Positions 17,727 through 27,964 are shown, counted from the first letter of the stretch. The stretch: 64,000 nucleotides of DNA from Eggerthella sp. YY7918 (GCF_000270285.1 NC_015738.1:372001-436000); one strand, 5' to 3'. Program-made: numbers and translations. Notes: generated from the sequence alone by a model not told the origin.

Positions 17727-18009
17727 CCAGCAGCCTTCGTCATCATGACGGAGTTTTCGCAACTACTCGCGCCACGCGTCTGCCCGCGTTTTCGCCCCGT
17801 GCGGCACCATGTATCGGTATGTTTTATGTGCTAATGTGGTGTTATATAACAGGTCTGAACAGCGCATATGGGGGTGCGTACAGTAATATTTGACAGTGGC
17901 GCTCGACAAAAACGAGCAGTATCATACTACGGTACAGAAATGACGCATGATGGCGCGACAGAGCATGCCGCGACAACAAGACGAAACGGCGAGCGAAGGA
18001 GGGGAGGCG

Positions 18010-21000
18010 ATGCATCCTGCATGGGAGTTCGAAACCGTACATCCAAAAAGCTTGGAAGGTCAAAAAACCGCGTCGGGGGGGGGTACTCAGAGAGTCCTCT
18101 GAGCGTGACGCACTTACCGGCCTCCTCAACCGTGACGGCTTCAATAAAAATGTTCGTTCGTTAATCGATTCGTATCCCGAAACGACGTTCGTTCTTGTTT
18201 ACGGCGATATCGACCGCTTCAAGGTGTTCAACGATCTGTATGGAACGGAAGCGGGCGACCAGTTACTTGCTTCCGTCGGTTCGATGATCTCCCGCTCTCT
18301 TCCGCCGCGGGCGGTCGCTGCGCACCTGCGCGCCGATCATTTCATAGCATGCATGCCGCTGGAATCTTTCGATGCTCCGACGTTTCTTAGAGCGCTTGAT
18401 GCATGGTTCGACGCGTATTCGATCGACTTCGCCTTCTTTGTTCGCCTCGGTATTTACATCATCAAAAACCCCTCGCTTGACGTCGTACTCATGAGCGACC
18501 GCGCGCTGCTTTCTCTGCGCGCAGCAAAAGACGGGCACGCGGGCAGCAGATTTGCGTACTACCACGAAGGGATGCGCGATTCGGTATTGCGCGAACAAGA
18601 GCTCGCCGGCGAAATGGCGGTAGCTATCGAACAGGGACAGATCGTCCCGTTCTTTCAGCCGCAATATCGCTATTCCACGGGAGCCATGGTGGGAGCCGAG
18701 GTTTTGGCGCGCTGGAATCATCCCACAAAGGGCCTGCTCAGTCCTGCAGAGTTCATTCCCGTGTTCGAGCGTAATGGCCTTATTGCCGAATTTGACCACG
18801 CCATGTGGGAATCGGCATGTCGTTGCTTACGCACCTGGATCGACGAGCGCGGTATCGAAAACGTCGTGCGTCTGTCGCTTAACCTGTCGCGTGCCGACAT
18901 CTACCAGGCCGATCTGTGCGCAAGCCTCAGTGAACTCGTTGCGCGCTACCAGCTGCCACCCGAATTGCTGCATCTTGAAATTACGGAAAGCGCCTACATG
19001 GAAGCTCCCGAGCAGCTGGTCGAGGTGGTCACATCTTTGCGGGATGCCGGCTTTGTCGTCGAAATGGACGACTTTGGCAGTGGGTATTCGTCGCTCAATA
19101 CGCTCAAGGACGTACCGGTTGACATCTTGAAGCTCGACATGGGATTTCTCGATGCCAGCGAAAGCTCGCGCGGCGGCCTTATCCTTGCCTCCGTCGTGCG
19201 TATGGCGCGCTGGCTGGACTTGCCGACCATTGCCGAGGGCGTGGAGACGACGGAGCAGGCGAAGTACCTCACCAGCATCGGTTGCGACTACATGCAAGGC
19301 TATCTGTTTTCACGTCCCGTTGATCAGGCAACGTTTGAACGTATGCTCGACAGCGGTGCGCTCGAAGGCATCGGTCAGCCTCTCGTGGAAAAAACCCAGA
19401 GCGACGCCATGGAGTTTTGGACGTCCGATTCGCTCTATGCCTTTTTGTTCAACAGCTATCTGGGCGCTGCGGCCCTTGCCGAATATGACGGCGAAAAACT
19501 TGAGATTGTGCGGACGAACGAAGACTTCGACGCACTATTCAACTTTGATGACGAAAAAATGGCGCTGCGCATACGAAAAGATCTGCTCGCAGAGCTGCGC
19601 GAGAAAGATCGTGCAGCACTCGTCGAAGCGCTCGCGCGTATAGATGAAAGCATAGAAGACGCTGAATGCGAAATACAACTTCACAGCAAAGAGGGGCGCG
19701 GTCAGTGGATTCGCTTGAGCTTTAAGCGGCTTGTTCATACCGACGATGTGAACGGGCTTTATGTACGCGCCGAAGAAACAACGGAAATGCAGATGTTGCG
19801 CGAGCGTCTGAGTGCTATGGCAGATACCATTCCGGGTGGCCTCGTGTTCTACGAGCGCGATGCGCACGGTGTTCATCTCGTCGATTTCAACGATGTCACG
19901 GCTGCGCTCACGGGACGTACGCGCGAGGAATTTGCCGAATGGGTTGCCGAAGACGGGTTTGCGTTCATTCACGAAGACGACCGTCCGTTCGTCAATGCGG
20001 TTATCGATGAACTGCATGCCGGGGCACGACGTGCTTCGTACACGATGCGCGTCAATCATCGTTCGCGACCGCTTGTGTGGGTGTCGGTTTCCGTGTCGGT
20101 TATTTATCGCAGCGAGGACGTGCAATACGCCATTGCTGTCGCCATCGACGTAACGAAAGAAAAAGAGTCCGAAGCCCGGCTGAGGGAACAAAACGCCGTG
20201 CAGGAACGTCTCTACGATGCCGTCCCCTGCGGAATAGTACGCAGCACGGCCAACGTGGACGAGCCGCTTATATTGTCGGCAAATCGTATGGCATGCGAGC
20301 TTTTTGGAAGTGAAAACTTCGGGCAGCTGCTTGCGTGTACGGGCGGCGATTTGTTTTCAGTCGTTCATCCCGACGATGTGGAACGGCACAAAGAAGAGTT
20401 CAGGAATCTTCTTGCAGGCGAATCTGTCGTCCCGTTTTCGTATCGCTACGTGCGCCATGACGGCAGCGTGGGCTGGGCGGAGGGAACCTCTTCGCTTGCC
20501 CAAGATGCCGACGGCAATCAGATTGTCCAAAGCGCCTTTACCGACGTGTCCGATCGACAAGAGCAGAACCACAAGCGCGATATTGCACGCTTCTCGGCGG
20601 TGCTCTGCACAGCGTACGAGGAGATATTCGAACTCGACTTCGCGAATGAGGCTTATCATCTGCTGTATTCGGCTAATCGCCCCATCGCGAAAAAGACGCT
20701 TCCGCTGGATGAAGCGCTTGCCGAACAGTATCAGAACATGCCCGATGCCAACGAGCGCATTGCGTTGCAAAAAGCGGTCGACGAATGCCGATTGGGTGAC
20801 GGAAAGAAGCCGCTCACCTGCACGTACAAAGTTGAAGTGGGCGAAGAACTCCAGTGGCATCAAACCACGTTTTTGCGGATTTCCAGCGGAAGCGTGTTGT
20901 GCTGCAACAAAGATGTTACGGCGCGCCTGTCCGAAGAGGAGCGCGCTACCGTCATGCGTGTTGCTGATGCCATGGGCAAACTGCCGGTCGGTGTGGGCGT

Positions 21001-22258
21001 TTATGCGCTGCGCAACAATCATGCGTATCCGCTGTATATCAATGATCGTATGTGTTTCATGTTCGGCTACTCTGCCGAAGAGTACTCTCAGCGAATTGAA
21101 CAAGGTCTTGAGGTGACTACAAGCTCTGACGTGAATCGTTGGATGGAGCACTACGATCTTGAAGAGCTGTATAAGACGGGACTTGATGCCGAGCTGCGGA
21201 CGACGCGTCGGGATGGCACGCCTATTGACGTGCGTATTCAAGGACGCATTATGCATGAGGAACACGGTGAAACGCTGCTGTATGCCGTGGTGAACGATAT
21301 CACCGATGAATTGCGGGAGCGGCGCGAGCGAGCGTGGCAAAACGAGCGCTATCGTTTGTTGAGCGAAATGACGCACGCCATCAGCTTTGATTATGACTCC
21401 GAAAACGATACGGTACTTCTTTATATGGATCGCACGGGCGAGGGGATGGAAGAACAGGTCATACCGCGCTATCTTGAAACTCTTTCCTCGGAGCGCAAAG
21501 GGGTGGTGCACCCCGATAGCATGGAGGTGCTCCGTGAAATGTTTGAAGAGGCGCGTGCTGGCGCCGATCAGGTGGGCGCTGAGTACCAGGCCGACTACTA
21601 TGGTCGAGGTTATGCGTGGTATCGCACTAATCTATTTGTCGTGCACGATAAGGTGGGGACATGGCATCTGGTCGGCCTTATTGAGGGTATTGACGATGAG
21701 AGAAAATTGCGTTTCCGTGCGGAATACGACGCCACGACGGGGCTCAGCAACCATGCGACAACGCAGGAGCTTATTACGGCGGCCCTTGCCGATCCTTACG
21801 TTCGCGAACACAGCGTGTGCGTTGCGCTTGACTTAGACGACTTCAAGCAGGTCAACGACAGCTTTGGCCATATTGAAGGCGATGCGCTTTTGCATGCAAT
21901 AGGAGATATTCTGCGGTCGAGTTTCCGCGAGAGCGATATTATTGGGCGTGTGGGTGGCGACGAGTTCGTCATATTGTTGAAAAACATCGGTTTGGATCAA
22001 GCGTTGCACAAGTTGGATGGAGTTCGCACACGGTTGGCGGCGACCAGGGTAAACAATACCGATAACTCGCCTTCCGTCAGCATGGGTGTGTATGTAACTC
22101 AGTTGAGCGATCGTGCCTATCGCGATGTGTTTGTGAAGGCCGACGAGGCCCTTTATCGGGCTAAACGCTCGGGCAAGAATCGTATCGTCTTGTATGGCAA
22201 CGGAAGTACTGATCAGGCAGATGTTTTGATCATAGACAAGCAGACTACCGAAAGCTAA
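18010..22258 (+). CDS. GGDEF-EAL-PAS(n)-GGDEF cyclic-di-GMP protein, frame broken at a G9 run
   Basis: ATG 18010 has an excellent AAGGAGGGGAGGCG site, but its frame stops after about 30 codons. The GGDEF frame is joined only if one G is removed (or two added) in the nine-G run at 18075-18083; it then reads ...RESSERDALTGLLNRDGF, the canonical start of a GGDEF domain. The corrected product is about 1415 residues: a degenerate GGDEF (motif RADHF at about 107-111), an EAL domain with EVL, NLS, EITES, DDFGSGYSS, LKLD and EGVE (active-site residues present), several PAS domains (about 470-1200), and an intact C-terminal GGDEF (GRVGGDEF, about 1313-1320). No transmembrane segment, so cytosolic. It is paralogous to the gene at 1-2103 and 5 bases upstream of a GH30 gene. 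Either phase-variable or a sequencing error; a GTG at 18224 lies inside the first domain and is not a credible start. Confidence 0.85.
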
Positions 22259-22263
22259 CAATC

Positions 22264-23634
22264 ATGCGCTGTTATACAACCGATGGTCGGGGCGCGTTTC
22301 GTCATACCGATAGGGCGTTTCATCGTGACGAGCGAGCTGAGATGGGGCTTGTCGTGTGCCGCCCCGATAAGACCTATCAGCGTATCGTGGGGTTTGGCGG
22401 TGCCTTTACCGAAGCGGCCGCTTCGGTGTTCGCACAGATGCCGCCCGATGTGCAGGATGATTTTCTGCTGCAGTGCTTCGGGCGTGCGCCGGAGGTCCAT
22501 GCGGGGCAGGGCGGCAATGCGTACACGCTGTGCCGTACGCATATTCAAAGCTGTGATTTTGCCTTGGGAAATTACGCCTATGTGCGCCCGTTCGACCGCG
22601 CATTGCAAACCTTCTCTATCAGCCGCGACCAACAGCTTTTGCTGCCGTTTATCAAGTGCGGCTTGGCAGTGAACCCGCACTTTCAGTTGTTTGCCTCGCC
22701 ATGGAGCCCTCCGGCCTTCATGAAGACCAACCGTCGCATGAACGGGGGAGGCCGTTTGCGGCATTCATGCTATGAAGCGTGGGCGAACCTGCTTGTGCGT
22801 TACGTGGATGCCTATGCGCGCGAAGGTGTGCGCATCGGTCGCATGAGCATACAAAACGAGCCTATGGCATGCCAAACCTGGGATTCCTGTTTGTTCACTG
22901 CCGAGGAAGAAGCCGAATTTGCCGCACATTTTCTTCGTCCGGCACTTGATGCTGCAGGCTATGAGGACGTTGTGCTGTTCGCCTGGGATCACAACACCGA
23001 TCGCATTCTTGAGCGCGTTGAGGCAACGTTTGCGTATCCGGATGCCGACGCGGCGTTTGGCGGGTGTGCGCTGCACTGGTATGCCGGAGATCATTTCGAA
23101 CAGGTGCGTGCAGTCGCCGAGGCGTATCCCAATAAGGAGCTGCTGTTTACCGAAGGATGTGTGGAATACTCACTCGATCAGGCGAAGGAGGCTACGCAGG
23201 AGCGCAAAGCCGAGCAGTATGCACACGCGGTGATAGGTCACTTGAACGCAGGTGCGCACGGGTTTATCGACTGGAACCTGCTGCTTGATGAGCGTGGTGG
23301 TCCGAACCATGTAGGCAACTTCTGCGAAGCTCCCCTTATGTATGATCGTGCGGCGCAGCAGCTTATCGTGAACCGGTCGTTTCATTATTTGGGTCATTTT
23401 TCGCGCTTCGTCGTGCCGGGTTCGCAGCGCTTTTTGACCTCGCGTTTCACCGACGACATAGAGTGCGTCGGCTTTGTGCGGCCGGACAGCACTCGTGTGC
23501 TGGTGATTCTGAATCGTCGTGCGCATGAGGCGCGCCTGTCCGTGGCAGAGCGCCCTTGGGTCGCACGAGTTGAGGTGCCCGCGCATAGCATCGTAACGCT
23601 TACCTGGGATTCCAACGAGGTTTGCGCCCCGTAG
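22264..23634 (+). CDS. Glycoside hydrolase family 30 protein (glucosylceramidase-like)
   Basis: 456 residues. The GH30 (beta/alpha)8 core is recognisable: GFGGAFTEAA near the N terminus, FASPWSPPAFMKTN, the acid/base Glu in SIQNEP, and the nucleophile Glu in LLFTEGC. A C-terminal beta-rich segment (about 380-456) follows, as in the family. No signal peptide is visible, so the enzyme would act in the cytosol, unlike secreted GH30 glucanases. ATG 22264 follows the GGDEF-EAL stop by 5 bases, so the two are probably co-transcribed. Substrate (glucosylceramide, beta-1,6-glucan or another beta-glucoside) cannot be chosen. Unexpected in a largely asaccharolytic family. Confidence 0.85.
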   Translation: MRCYTTDGRGAFRHTDRAFHRDERAEMGLVVCRPDKTYQRIVGFGGAFTEAAASVFAQMPPDVQDDFLLQCFGRAPEVHAGQGGNAYTLCRTHIQSCDFALGNYAYVRPFDRALQTFSISRDQQLLLPFIKCGLAVNPHFQLFASPWSPPAFMKTNRRMNGGGRLRHSCYEAWANLLVRYVDAYAREGVRIGRMSIQNEPMACQTWDSCLFTAEEEAEFAAHFLRPALDAAGYEDVVLFAWDHNTDRILERVEATFAYPDADAAFGGCALHWYAGDHFEQVRAVAEAYPNKELLFTEGCVEYSLDQAKEATQERKAEQYAHAVIGHLNAGAHGFIDWNLLLDERGGPNHVGNFCEAPLMYDRAAQQLIVNRSFHYLGHFSRFVVPGSQRFLTSRFTDDIECVGFVRPDSTRVLVILNRRAHEARLSVAERPWVARVEVPAHSIVTLTWDSNEVCAP

Positions 23635-23642
23635 TGCCCCGA

Positions 23643-23658
23643 TGTTTCACGTGAAACA
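23643..23658. other. parS site 1
   Basis: TGTTTCACGTGAAACA, an exact match to the 16-bp ParB-binding consensus, 9 bases after the GH30 stop. Confidence 0.92.
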
Positions 23659-23660
23659 TC

Positions 23661-23720
23661 TCACCCAAACGGTCCCCGGGAGTATCTCGCCCAAACGACG
23701 CACCCAAACGGTCCGCGGGG
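23661..23720. repeat. Imperfect direct repeats between parS sites
   Basis: CACCCAAACGGTCC followed by CCGGG or GCGGG occurs twice (about 23662-23680 and 23701-23720), with a partial third copy GCCCAAACGACG between them. Located between parS sites 1 and 2. Confidence 0.55.
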
Positions 23721-23770
23721 GCGAAGTGTTTTATGTGAACAACCGCCTATCCAAGCAACCTGTCGCAGAA

Positions 23771-23786
23771 TGTTTCACGTGAAACA
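23771..23786. other. parS site 2
   Basis: TGTTTCACGTGAAACA, exact consensus, extended to a 20-bp palindrome by GAA/TTC-type flanks. A degenerate relative with four mismatches lies at 23727-23742. Confidence 0.92.
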
Positions 23787-23812
23787 TTCGCTTTGCCGTG
23801 GTCCGTCGGGAT

Positions 23813-23828
23813 TGTTTCACGTGAAACA
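23813..23828. other. parS site 3
   Basis: TGTTTCACGTGAAACA, exact consensus, 26 bases after site 2. Confidence 0.92.
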
Positions 23829-23972
23829 ATTGTTCGTTCGGATGGCCTGTTGCGAATGCTTGTGGCATTCAGCTTGACCGGGCGCTTTGGCACCGTTTGC
23901 AACAAAACGTGCAGTTTGCGATGGCGCTTCGCAAACGCCAACCAAACACGTAAGAAAAATGATATACAAACA

Positions 23973-24000
23973 GTAGCAATTCACATTTGAAAAGTGCTAC
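23973..24000. promoter_or_regulatory. Dyad upstream of cydA
   Basis: GTAGCA-N16-TGCTAC spans 28 bases and overlaps a possible -10 box TACAAT (23998-24003), with TAGCAA at 18 bases as a weak -35. It does not match Rex or FNR consensus sites. It is a candidate operator for cydAB control. Confidence 0.4.
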
Positions 24001-24052
24001 AATACCTCCACAGTTATTCAGTCGAAAAGACGACAAGGTAAGGGGGTGTGCG

Positions 24053-25525
24053 ATGGATATCTTTGCCGATCCGGTGTTGTTGGCGCGCCTGCAGTTTGCT
24101 GCAACCGCTGCGTACCACTTCATCTTCGTTCCACTGACGATCGGTCTGGGGCTTATCCTTGCCATCAACGAAACACGGTACTACCGCTCGCGCGATCCGA
24201 AAGACGCGGCGGCCACCAAGTTCTGGGTGAAGATCTTCACCGCGACGTTCGTGCTGGGTGTAGCCACGGGCATCACGATGGAGTTCTCCTTCGGAACAAA
24301 CTGGGCCGATTACTCGCGATTCGTCGGCGACATCTTCGGCGCGCCGCTGGCTGCCGAGGCACTGCTCGCGTTCTTCCTCGAGTCAACGTTCTTGGGCATC
24401 CTGATCTTCGGCCGCAAGCGTGTCTCGCCGAAGTTCTACCTGGTGTCGGCCTGGCTCGTGTGGTTCGGCTCGGCGCTTTCCGCTCTGTGGATTCTCATTG
24501 CGAACTCGTGGATGCAGACTCCGGCTGGCGCAGAGCTGGCCGCCGATGGCTCCAAGGCTGTCATCACCGACTTCTTGGCCGCCGCGTTCAACCCGTCGCT
24601 TCTGGCACGCTATTCGCACACCGTCACGGCGCTACTCATCATGGGCGCGTTCGTGGCGATGGCGGTATCCGCGTGGTATCTCATCAAGAACCGTCACACC
24701 GACTTCGCGATGAAGACGATGAAGATTGGCGCTGTGGTGGGTATTGTGACGACCGTTGTCATGCTGGGCACCGCGCACTCGTCGGCAGTGGTTGTTTCCG
24801 AAGAACAGCCCACCAAGCTTGCCATGATGGAGGGCATGTACGATTCCGAAGTGCCGCCGCTCTACGCGTTTGGCTGGGTTGACGAAGAGTCGCAAGAAGT
24901 CATCACGCCCTTCGCCATTCCTGGCGGTACGAGCTTCTTGGCAACCGGTGCGTGGGACACCGAGTTCAAGGGCCTCAACGAGCTTGCCCAGACCGAAGAA
25001 TACGGCGCGCTTGATCCTGAAACCGCTCCGGTGAACTTCGTATTCCAGACCTATCACCTGATGGTGGCGTTGTTTGGGCTTATTGCCATCACGGTTATTC
25101 TCGCGCTTGTGTTCACGGTGCGTGGCGGCAAGATCAAGAACATGAAGTGGCTGCAACGCCTCGTGCTTATCTCGCCGGTGTTTCCGCTTCTGGCCATCCA
25201 GGCCGGTTGGTTCACGGCCGAGGTTGGTCGTCAGCCGTGGGTAGTGTATCCCTCGGCCACCAGCCCGGAAGGCGTGAACTTGCTTGTCAATAACGGTGTG
25301 TCTCAGTCCGTCAGTTCCGTCGAGCTTGTGATCACGCTTGTGTTGTTCCTGGTCGTATACGCATTTCTCATGATTGCCTGGGCGCGTACGATGGGCCGCT
25401 TCATCAAGGAAGGCCCGGTGGAGGATACCGCTCCGGTTGCGATCGACGCGGGCGCGGGCATCGATGCCAAGGGTAGCGCCGCGGTGCCGCCCGTGGACGG
25501 CGACCTTGCGAAGGAAGGTGAGTAA
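24053..25525 (+). CDS. cydA: Cytochrome bd quinol oxidase subunit I
   Basis: 490 residues with about nine membrane spans. It carries the hallmarks of subunit I: N-terminal LARLQFAATAAYHFIFVPLTIG (split by a His ligand of haem b595), GITMEFSFGTNW, the WMQTPAG segment with the haem b558 His region, and EVGRQPWVVYP near the end. The enzyme reduces oxygen to water with menaquinol at the cytoplasmic membrane, giving microaerobic respiration or oxygen scavenging. ATG 24053 follows AAGGTAAGGGGG; an upstream in-frame ATG at 23987 adds 22 residues not typical of CydA. The C-terminal 35 residues form a Gly/Ala/Asp-rich tail. Followed 2 bases later by cydB. Confidence 0.96.
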   Translation: MDIFADPVLLARLQFAATAAYHFIFVPLTIGLGLILAINETRYYRSRDPKDAAATKFWVKIFTATFVLGVATGITMEFSFGTNWADYSRFVGDIFGAPLAAEALLAFFLESTFLGILIFGRKRVSPKFYLVSAWLVWFGSALSALWILIANSWMQTPAGAELAADGSKAVITDFLAAAFNPSLLARYSHTVTALLIMGAFVAMAVSAWYLIKNRHTDFAMKTMKIGAVVGIVTTVVMLGTAHSSAVVVSEEQPTKLAMMEGMYDSEVPPLYAFGWVDEESQEVITPFAIPGGTSFLATGAWDTEFKGLNELAQTEEYGALDPETAPVNFVFQTYHLMVALFGLIAITVILALVFTVRGGKIKNMKWLQRLVLISPVFPLLAIQAGWFTAEVGRQPWVVYPSATSPEGVNLLVNNGVSQSVSSVELVITLVLFLVVYAFLMIAWARTMGRFIKEGPVEDTAPVAIDAGAGIDAKGSAAVPPVDGDLAKEGE

Positions 25526-25527
25526 CC

Positions 25528-26565
25528 ATGGAAATCACGTTCTTCCAAGGACTCTGGTTCCTGCTGATCTTCGTACTTATTGCAGGCTACTTCATTTTGG
25601 ACGGCTTCGATCTGGGTGCAGGCGTGCTCTATCCCTTCGTTGCGAAGAACGACAAGGAAAAGGCCATCGTGCGTACCAGCATCGGTCCGGTATGGGATGG
25701 CAACGAGGTATGGCTGCTCACCGCGGGTGGTGCGCTGTTTGCGGCGTTCCCGGCGGCGTATGCCACCACGTTCTCCGGTTTCTACCTGGCGGTTATGTTG
25801 GTGCTGTTTGGACTTATCGTTCGCGCAGTGTCGGTGGAATACCGCGGACATGACCCCAAGTGGGGCAAGGTGTGGGACGGCTGCTTTACGGTGGGTTCGC
25901 TTTTGCCGGCGCTTCTGTTGGGCGTGGCCGTAGGCAACATCTTCGCCGGCATTCCCATGGATGCCAACGGCGACTACGCTGGCATGCCGCTTCTGGGTCT
26001 GATTACGCCCTTTACGTTGCTTACCGGTTTGCTGGGTCTTTCGATCTTCCTTGCGCAGGGAGCCACGTGGCTTGCTCTCAAGGCGCCCAAGCCCAGTGAC
26101 GTACAGGCGCGTGCCGCAAAGATGCGTCTGCCGCTGCAGATTGCGGCGCTCGTGCTGTTCGTGATTGTGACGGTATATGCCCTTATGGGTATTCAACCGG
26201 TCATGGATCCGATGCTCGGTATTGTGCGTTGGCTGTTCGCCCTCCTGTTTGTGGCGGCTATCGTTGCGTCGATGTTCTTCGCGCAGAAGAAGGAATGCGA
26301 CTTGGGTGCGTTTATCGTCCAGTCCGCCTCGGCGGCGATGATCGTGCTGCTGCTGGCGGCATCGATGTTCCCGAACTTCGTGGTGGCTTCGGCCGACAGC
26401 GTTGGCGCGAATATTACGGCGATGAGCGCGGCGTCCTCTGAGCTTACGCTCATGTGGATGACCATCATCACCTGCGTGGGTTTGCCGCTTGTGCTTATCT
26501 ATCACGTGATCATTTATCGCACGTTCCGTGGGCGCGTGAAGGAAGAGGACTTGGCTCATTACTAA
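25528..26565 (+). CDS. cydB: Cytochrome bd quinol oxidase subunit II
   Basis: 345 residues, about eight spans. The CydB signatures LIAGYFILDGFDLGAGVLYP and GPVWDGNEVWLLTAGGALFAAFP (conserved acidic and Trp residues for haem and quinol-site assembly) are present. ATG 25528 has AAGGAAGGTGAG and is separated from the cydA stop by 2 bases, so the two are co-translated. No cydCD transporter genes follow; the next gene is a DUF4190 protein after a terminator-like hairpin. Confidence 0.96.
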   Translation: MEITFFQGLWFLLIFVLIAGYFILDGFDLGAGVLYPFVAKNDKEKAIVRTSIGPVWDGNEVWLLTAGGALFAAFPAAYATTFSGFYLAVMLVLFGLIVRAVSVEYRGHDPKWGKVWDGCFTVGSLLPALLLGVAVGNIFAGIPMDANGDYAGMPLLGLITPFTLLTGLLGLSIFLAQGATWLALKAPKPSDVQARAAKMRLPLQIAALVLFVIVTVYALMGIQPVMDPMLGIVRWLFALLFVAAIVASMFFAQKKECDLGAFIVQSASAAMIVLLLAASMFPNFVVASADSVGANITAMSAASSELTLMWMTIITCVGLPLVLIYHVIIYRTFRGRVKEEDLAHY

Positions 26566-26598
26566 ACCATAAGTTGAACGCTCATTGCATTAAAGCGG

Positions 26599-26648
26599 GG
26601 CGCATCGTGTACGGTATACTGTTTGGCCGTATGCGATGCGCCTCTTTT
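26599..26648 (+). terminator. Terminator after cydB
   Basis: GGCGCATCGTGTACGG pairs with CCGTATGCGATGCGCC (14 of 16 Watson-Crick), followed by TCTTTT. The loop contains TATACT, so a promoter for the next gene in the same stretch cannot be excluded. Confidence 0.6.
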
Positions 26649-26673
26649 GCGCACTGATCGATAAGGAATACTC

Positions 26674-27888
26674 ATGGACGAACAGAACAAACCCACCCAG
26701 CCGGATTCTCCGGAAGGCTCGCAGAATCCGGTACCTCCGCAAGGCTTCGAAGCGCAGCCAGCACAGCCTGCGACTCCGGCCGCCCCGGCTACGCCGCCGC
26801 AGCCCGCTGCGCCTGCCGCTCCGCCAGCGCTCACGCAGCCTGTTGGATCCGCTGCTCCCGCCGATCCGACGCAGCCTGTTGCGCCTCAGCAGTCAGGGGT
26901 TCCGCAGCCGACACAGCCCGTGCCGCAGCAGCCTGTGCCGCCGCAAGCTCCGGCATCTCCCTATGGCCAGCAACCCGTTGACCCCTATGGTCAGCAGCAA
27001 GCCCCCTATGGCGCACCACAACCGTCCGCACCCGGCTACTATCAGCCAGTTGCCGCGCAGAGCGGCAAAGCGACGGGTGCGCTCGTCTGCGGTATCCTCG
27101 CCATTTTGTTCTCGTGGGCACCTTTGTTCGGCATCATTTTGGGTATTGTCGCCATTGTGCTGGCAGGCAAGGCCGTGAAGGAAGCGGGCAAGAACGGCAA
27201 GACCACCGGCGGTAAGGTCTGCGGTATTGTCGGCATCGTACTTTCGATCATCGTTTTCATTTTGGCTGTGATTATCGGGTTCACCGCGCTGGGCTTCCTC
27301 GCCGGAAATTCGGACGCTCGTGATTCCCTGCTTTCCAGCTCAAACGAGCCTTCTACGTCGCTGCCTTCGGTGACCAGTCCTGATCCCGATGAAAAGCAAA
27401 TGCGAGATGCTGTTACGGCCAAGCTTGATCTCCTGAAGAACAAGGATACCGCCACCATGCAGCACCTTGCCGATGAGGCCGATGCACGCATGAAGACGAT
27501 TACGGATTTCAGCCTGTCTGAGCTGGGTGTGGACCCCATGAAGCTCGTCGACTGGATGCTGACCGATTTCGAATACGAGTTTGATGACGTGCATGACAAC
27601 AGCGACGGGGCAGGTGTCGCGTACATCGATCTGAAGATGCGCGATACGATGGCCTTTGCCAACGCGTTCATGGAAGATGCCCAAGCCGCTATCGACGCTG
27701 GCAAGCTTGAAGGCCTTGACGAGGCTGGCTCCAAGGCTCTTCTCGGCGAGTTGTATCTTGGTGCCATGGAAAAAACCACCGATATGACGAGCGACTATAT
27801 CGCCCTTGATCTGGTCAAGAGCGGTGATACGTGGCAGGTTGATGAAGACTCGTGGAATGAAGAGCTCGAATATCTCTTCGGACTCTAA
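26674..27888 (+). CDS. DUF4190-type membrane protein with Pro/Gln-rich N terminus
   Basis: 404 residues. Residues 1-130 are a low-complexity Pro/Gln/Ala tract, probably disordered and cytoplasmic. Two membrane spans follow (about 137-165 and 182-215) with the Gly-rich loop GKAVKEAGKNGKTTGGKVCG typical of DUF4190. The C-terminal 190 residues, probably outside the membrane, resemble DUF4878/DUF5105-like lipid-side domains but carry no motif I can name. ATG 26674 has a GATAAGGAATACTC site. Function unknown. Monocistronic between hairpins. Confidence 0.75.
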   Translation: MDEQNKPTQPDSPEGSQNPVPPQGFEAQPAQPATPAAPATPPQPAAPAAPPALTQPVGSAAPADPTQPVAPQQSGVPQPTQPVPQQPVPPQAPASPYGQQPVDPYGQQQAPYGAPQPSAPGYYQPVAAQSGKATGALVCGILAILFSWAPLFGIILGIVAIVLAGKAVKEAGKNGKTTGGKVCGIVGIVLSIIVFILAVIIGFTALGFLAGNSDARDSLLSSSNEPSTSLPSVTSPDPDEKQMRDAVTAKLDLLKNKDTATMQHLADEADARMKTITDFSLSELGVDPMKLVDWMLTDFEYEFDDVHDNSDGAGVAYIDLKMRDTMAFANAFMEDAQAAIDAGKLEGLDEAGSKALLGELYLGAMEKTTDMTSDYIALDLVKSGDTWQVDEDSWNEELEYLFGL

Positions 27889-27964
27889 AGATGACTTTCT
27901 AGCCGGCTGCGGCCGGCGTTCGCCTCTGCCTGCGCGGGAACCAGCGGGCGCGAAAAGCCTCTAC

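Noticed and set aside
17890-17925. TTGACA/TATCAT promoter for the GGDEF-EAL gene
   Set aside because: The boxes are 24 bases apart, too far for a sigma-70 promoter.
17868-18164. 98-codon open frame upstream of the GGDEF-EAL gene
   Set aside because: It runs through the ribosome site and GGDEF start in the wrong frame, is Arg-rich without family features, and has no ribosome site of its own.
18224-18226. GTG as start of the GGDEF-EAL gene
   Set aside because: It lies inside the first GGDEF domain (after GDIDRFK), with no ribosome site; the domain clearly begins upstream.
23973-24000. Rex or FNR site before cydA
   Set aside because: The dyad GTAGCA-N16-TGCTAC does not match TTGTGAA-N4-TTCACAA or TTGAT-N4-ATCAA; kept only as an unassigned operator candidate.
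23635-24052. Replication origin itself next to the parS sites
   Set aside because: No cluster of DnaA boxes (TTATCCACA-like) and no dnaA, dnaN or parAB in the window; parS only indicates proximity.
25303-26559. 418-codon open frame antisense to cydAB
   Set aside because: Spans two real genes on the other strand; low-complexity His/Arg/Gln composition.
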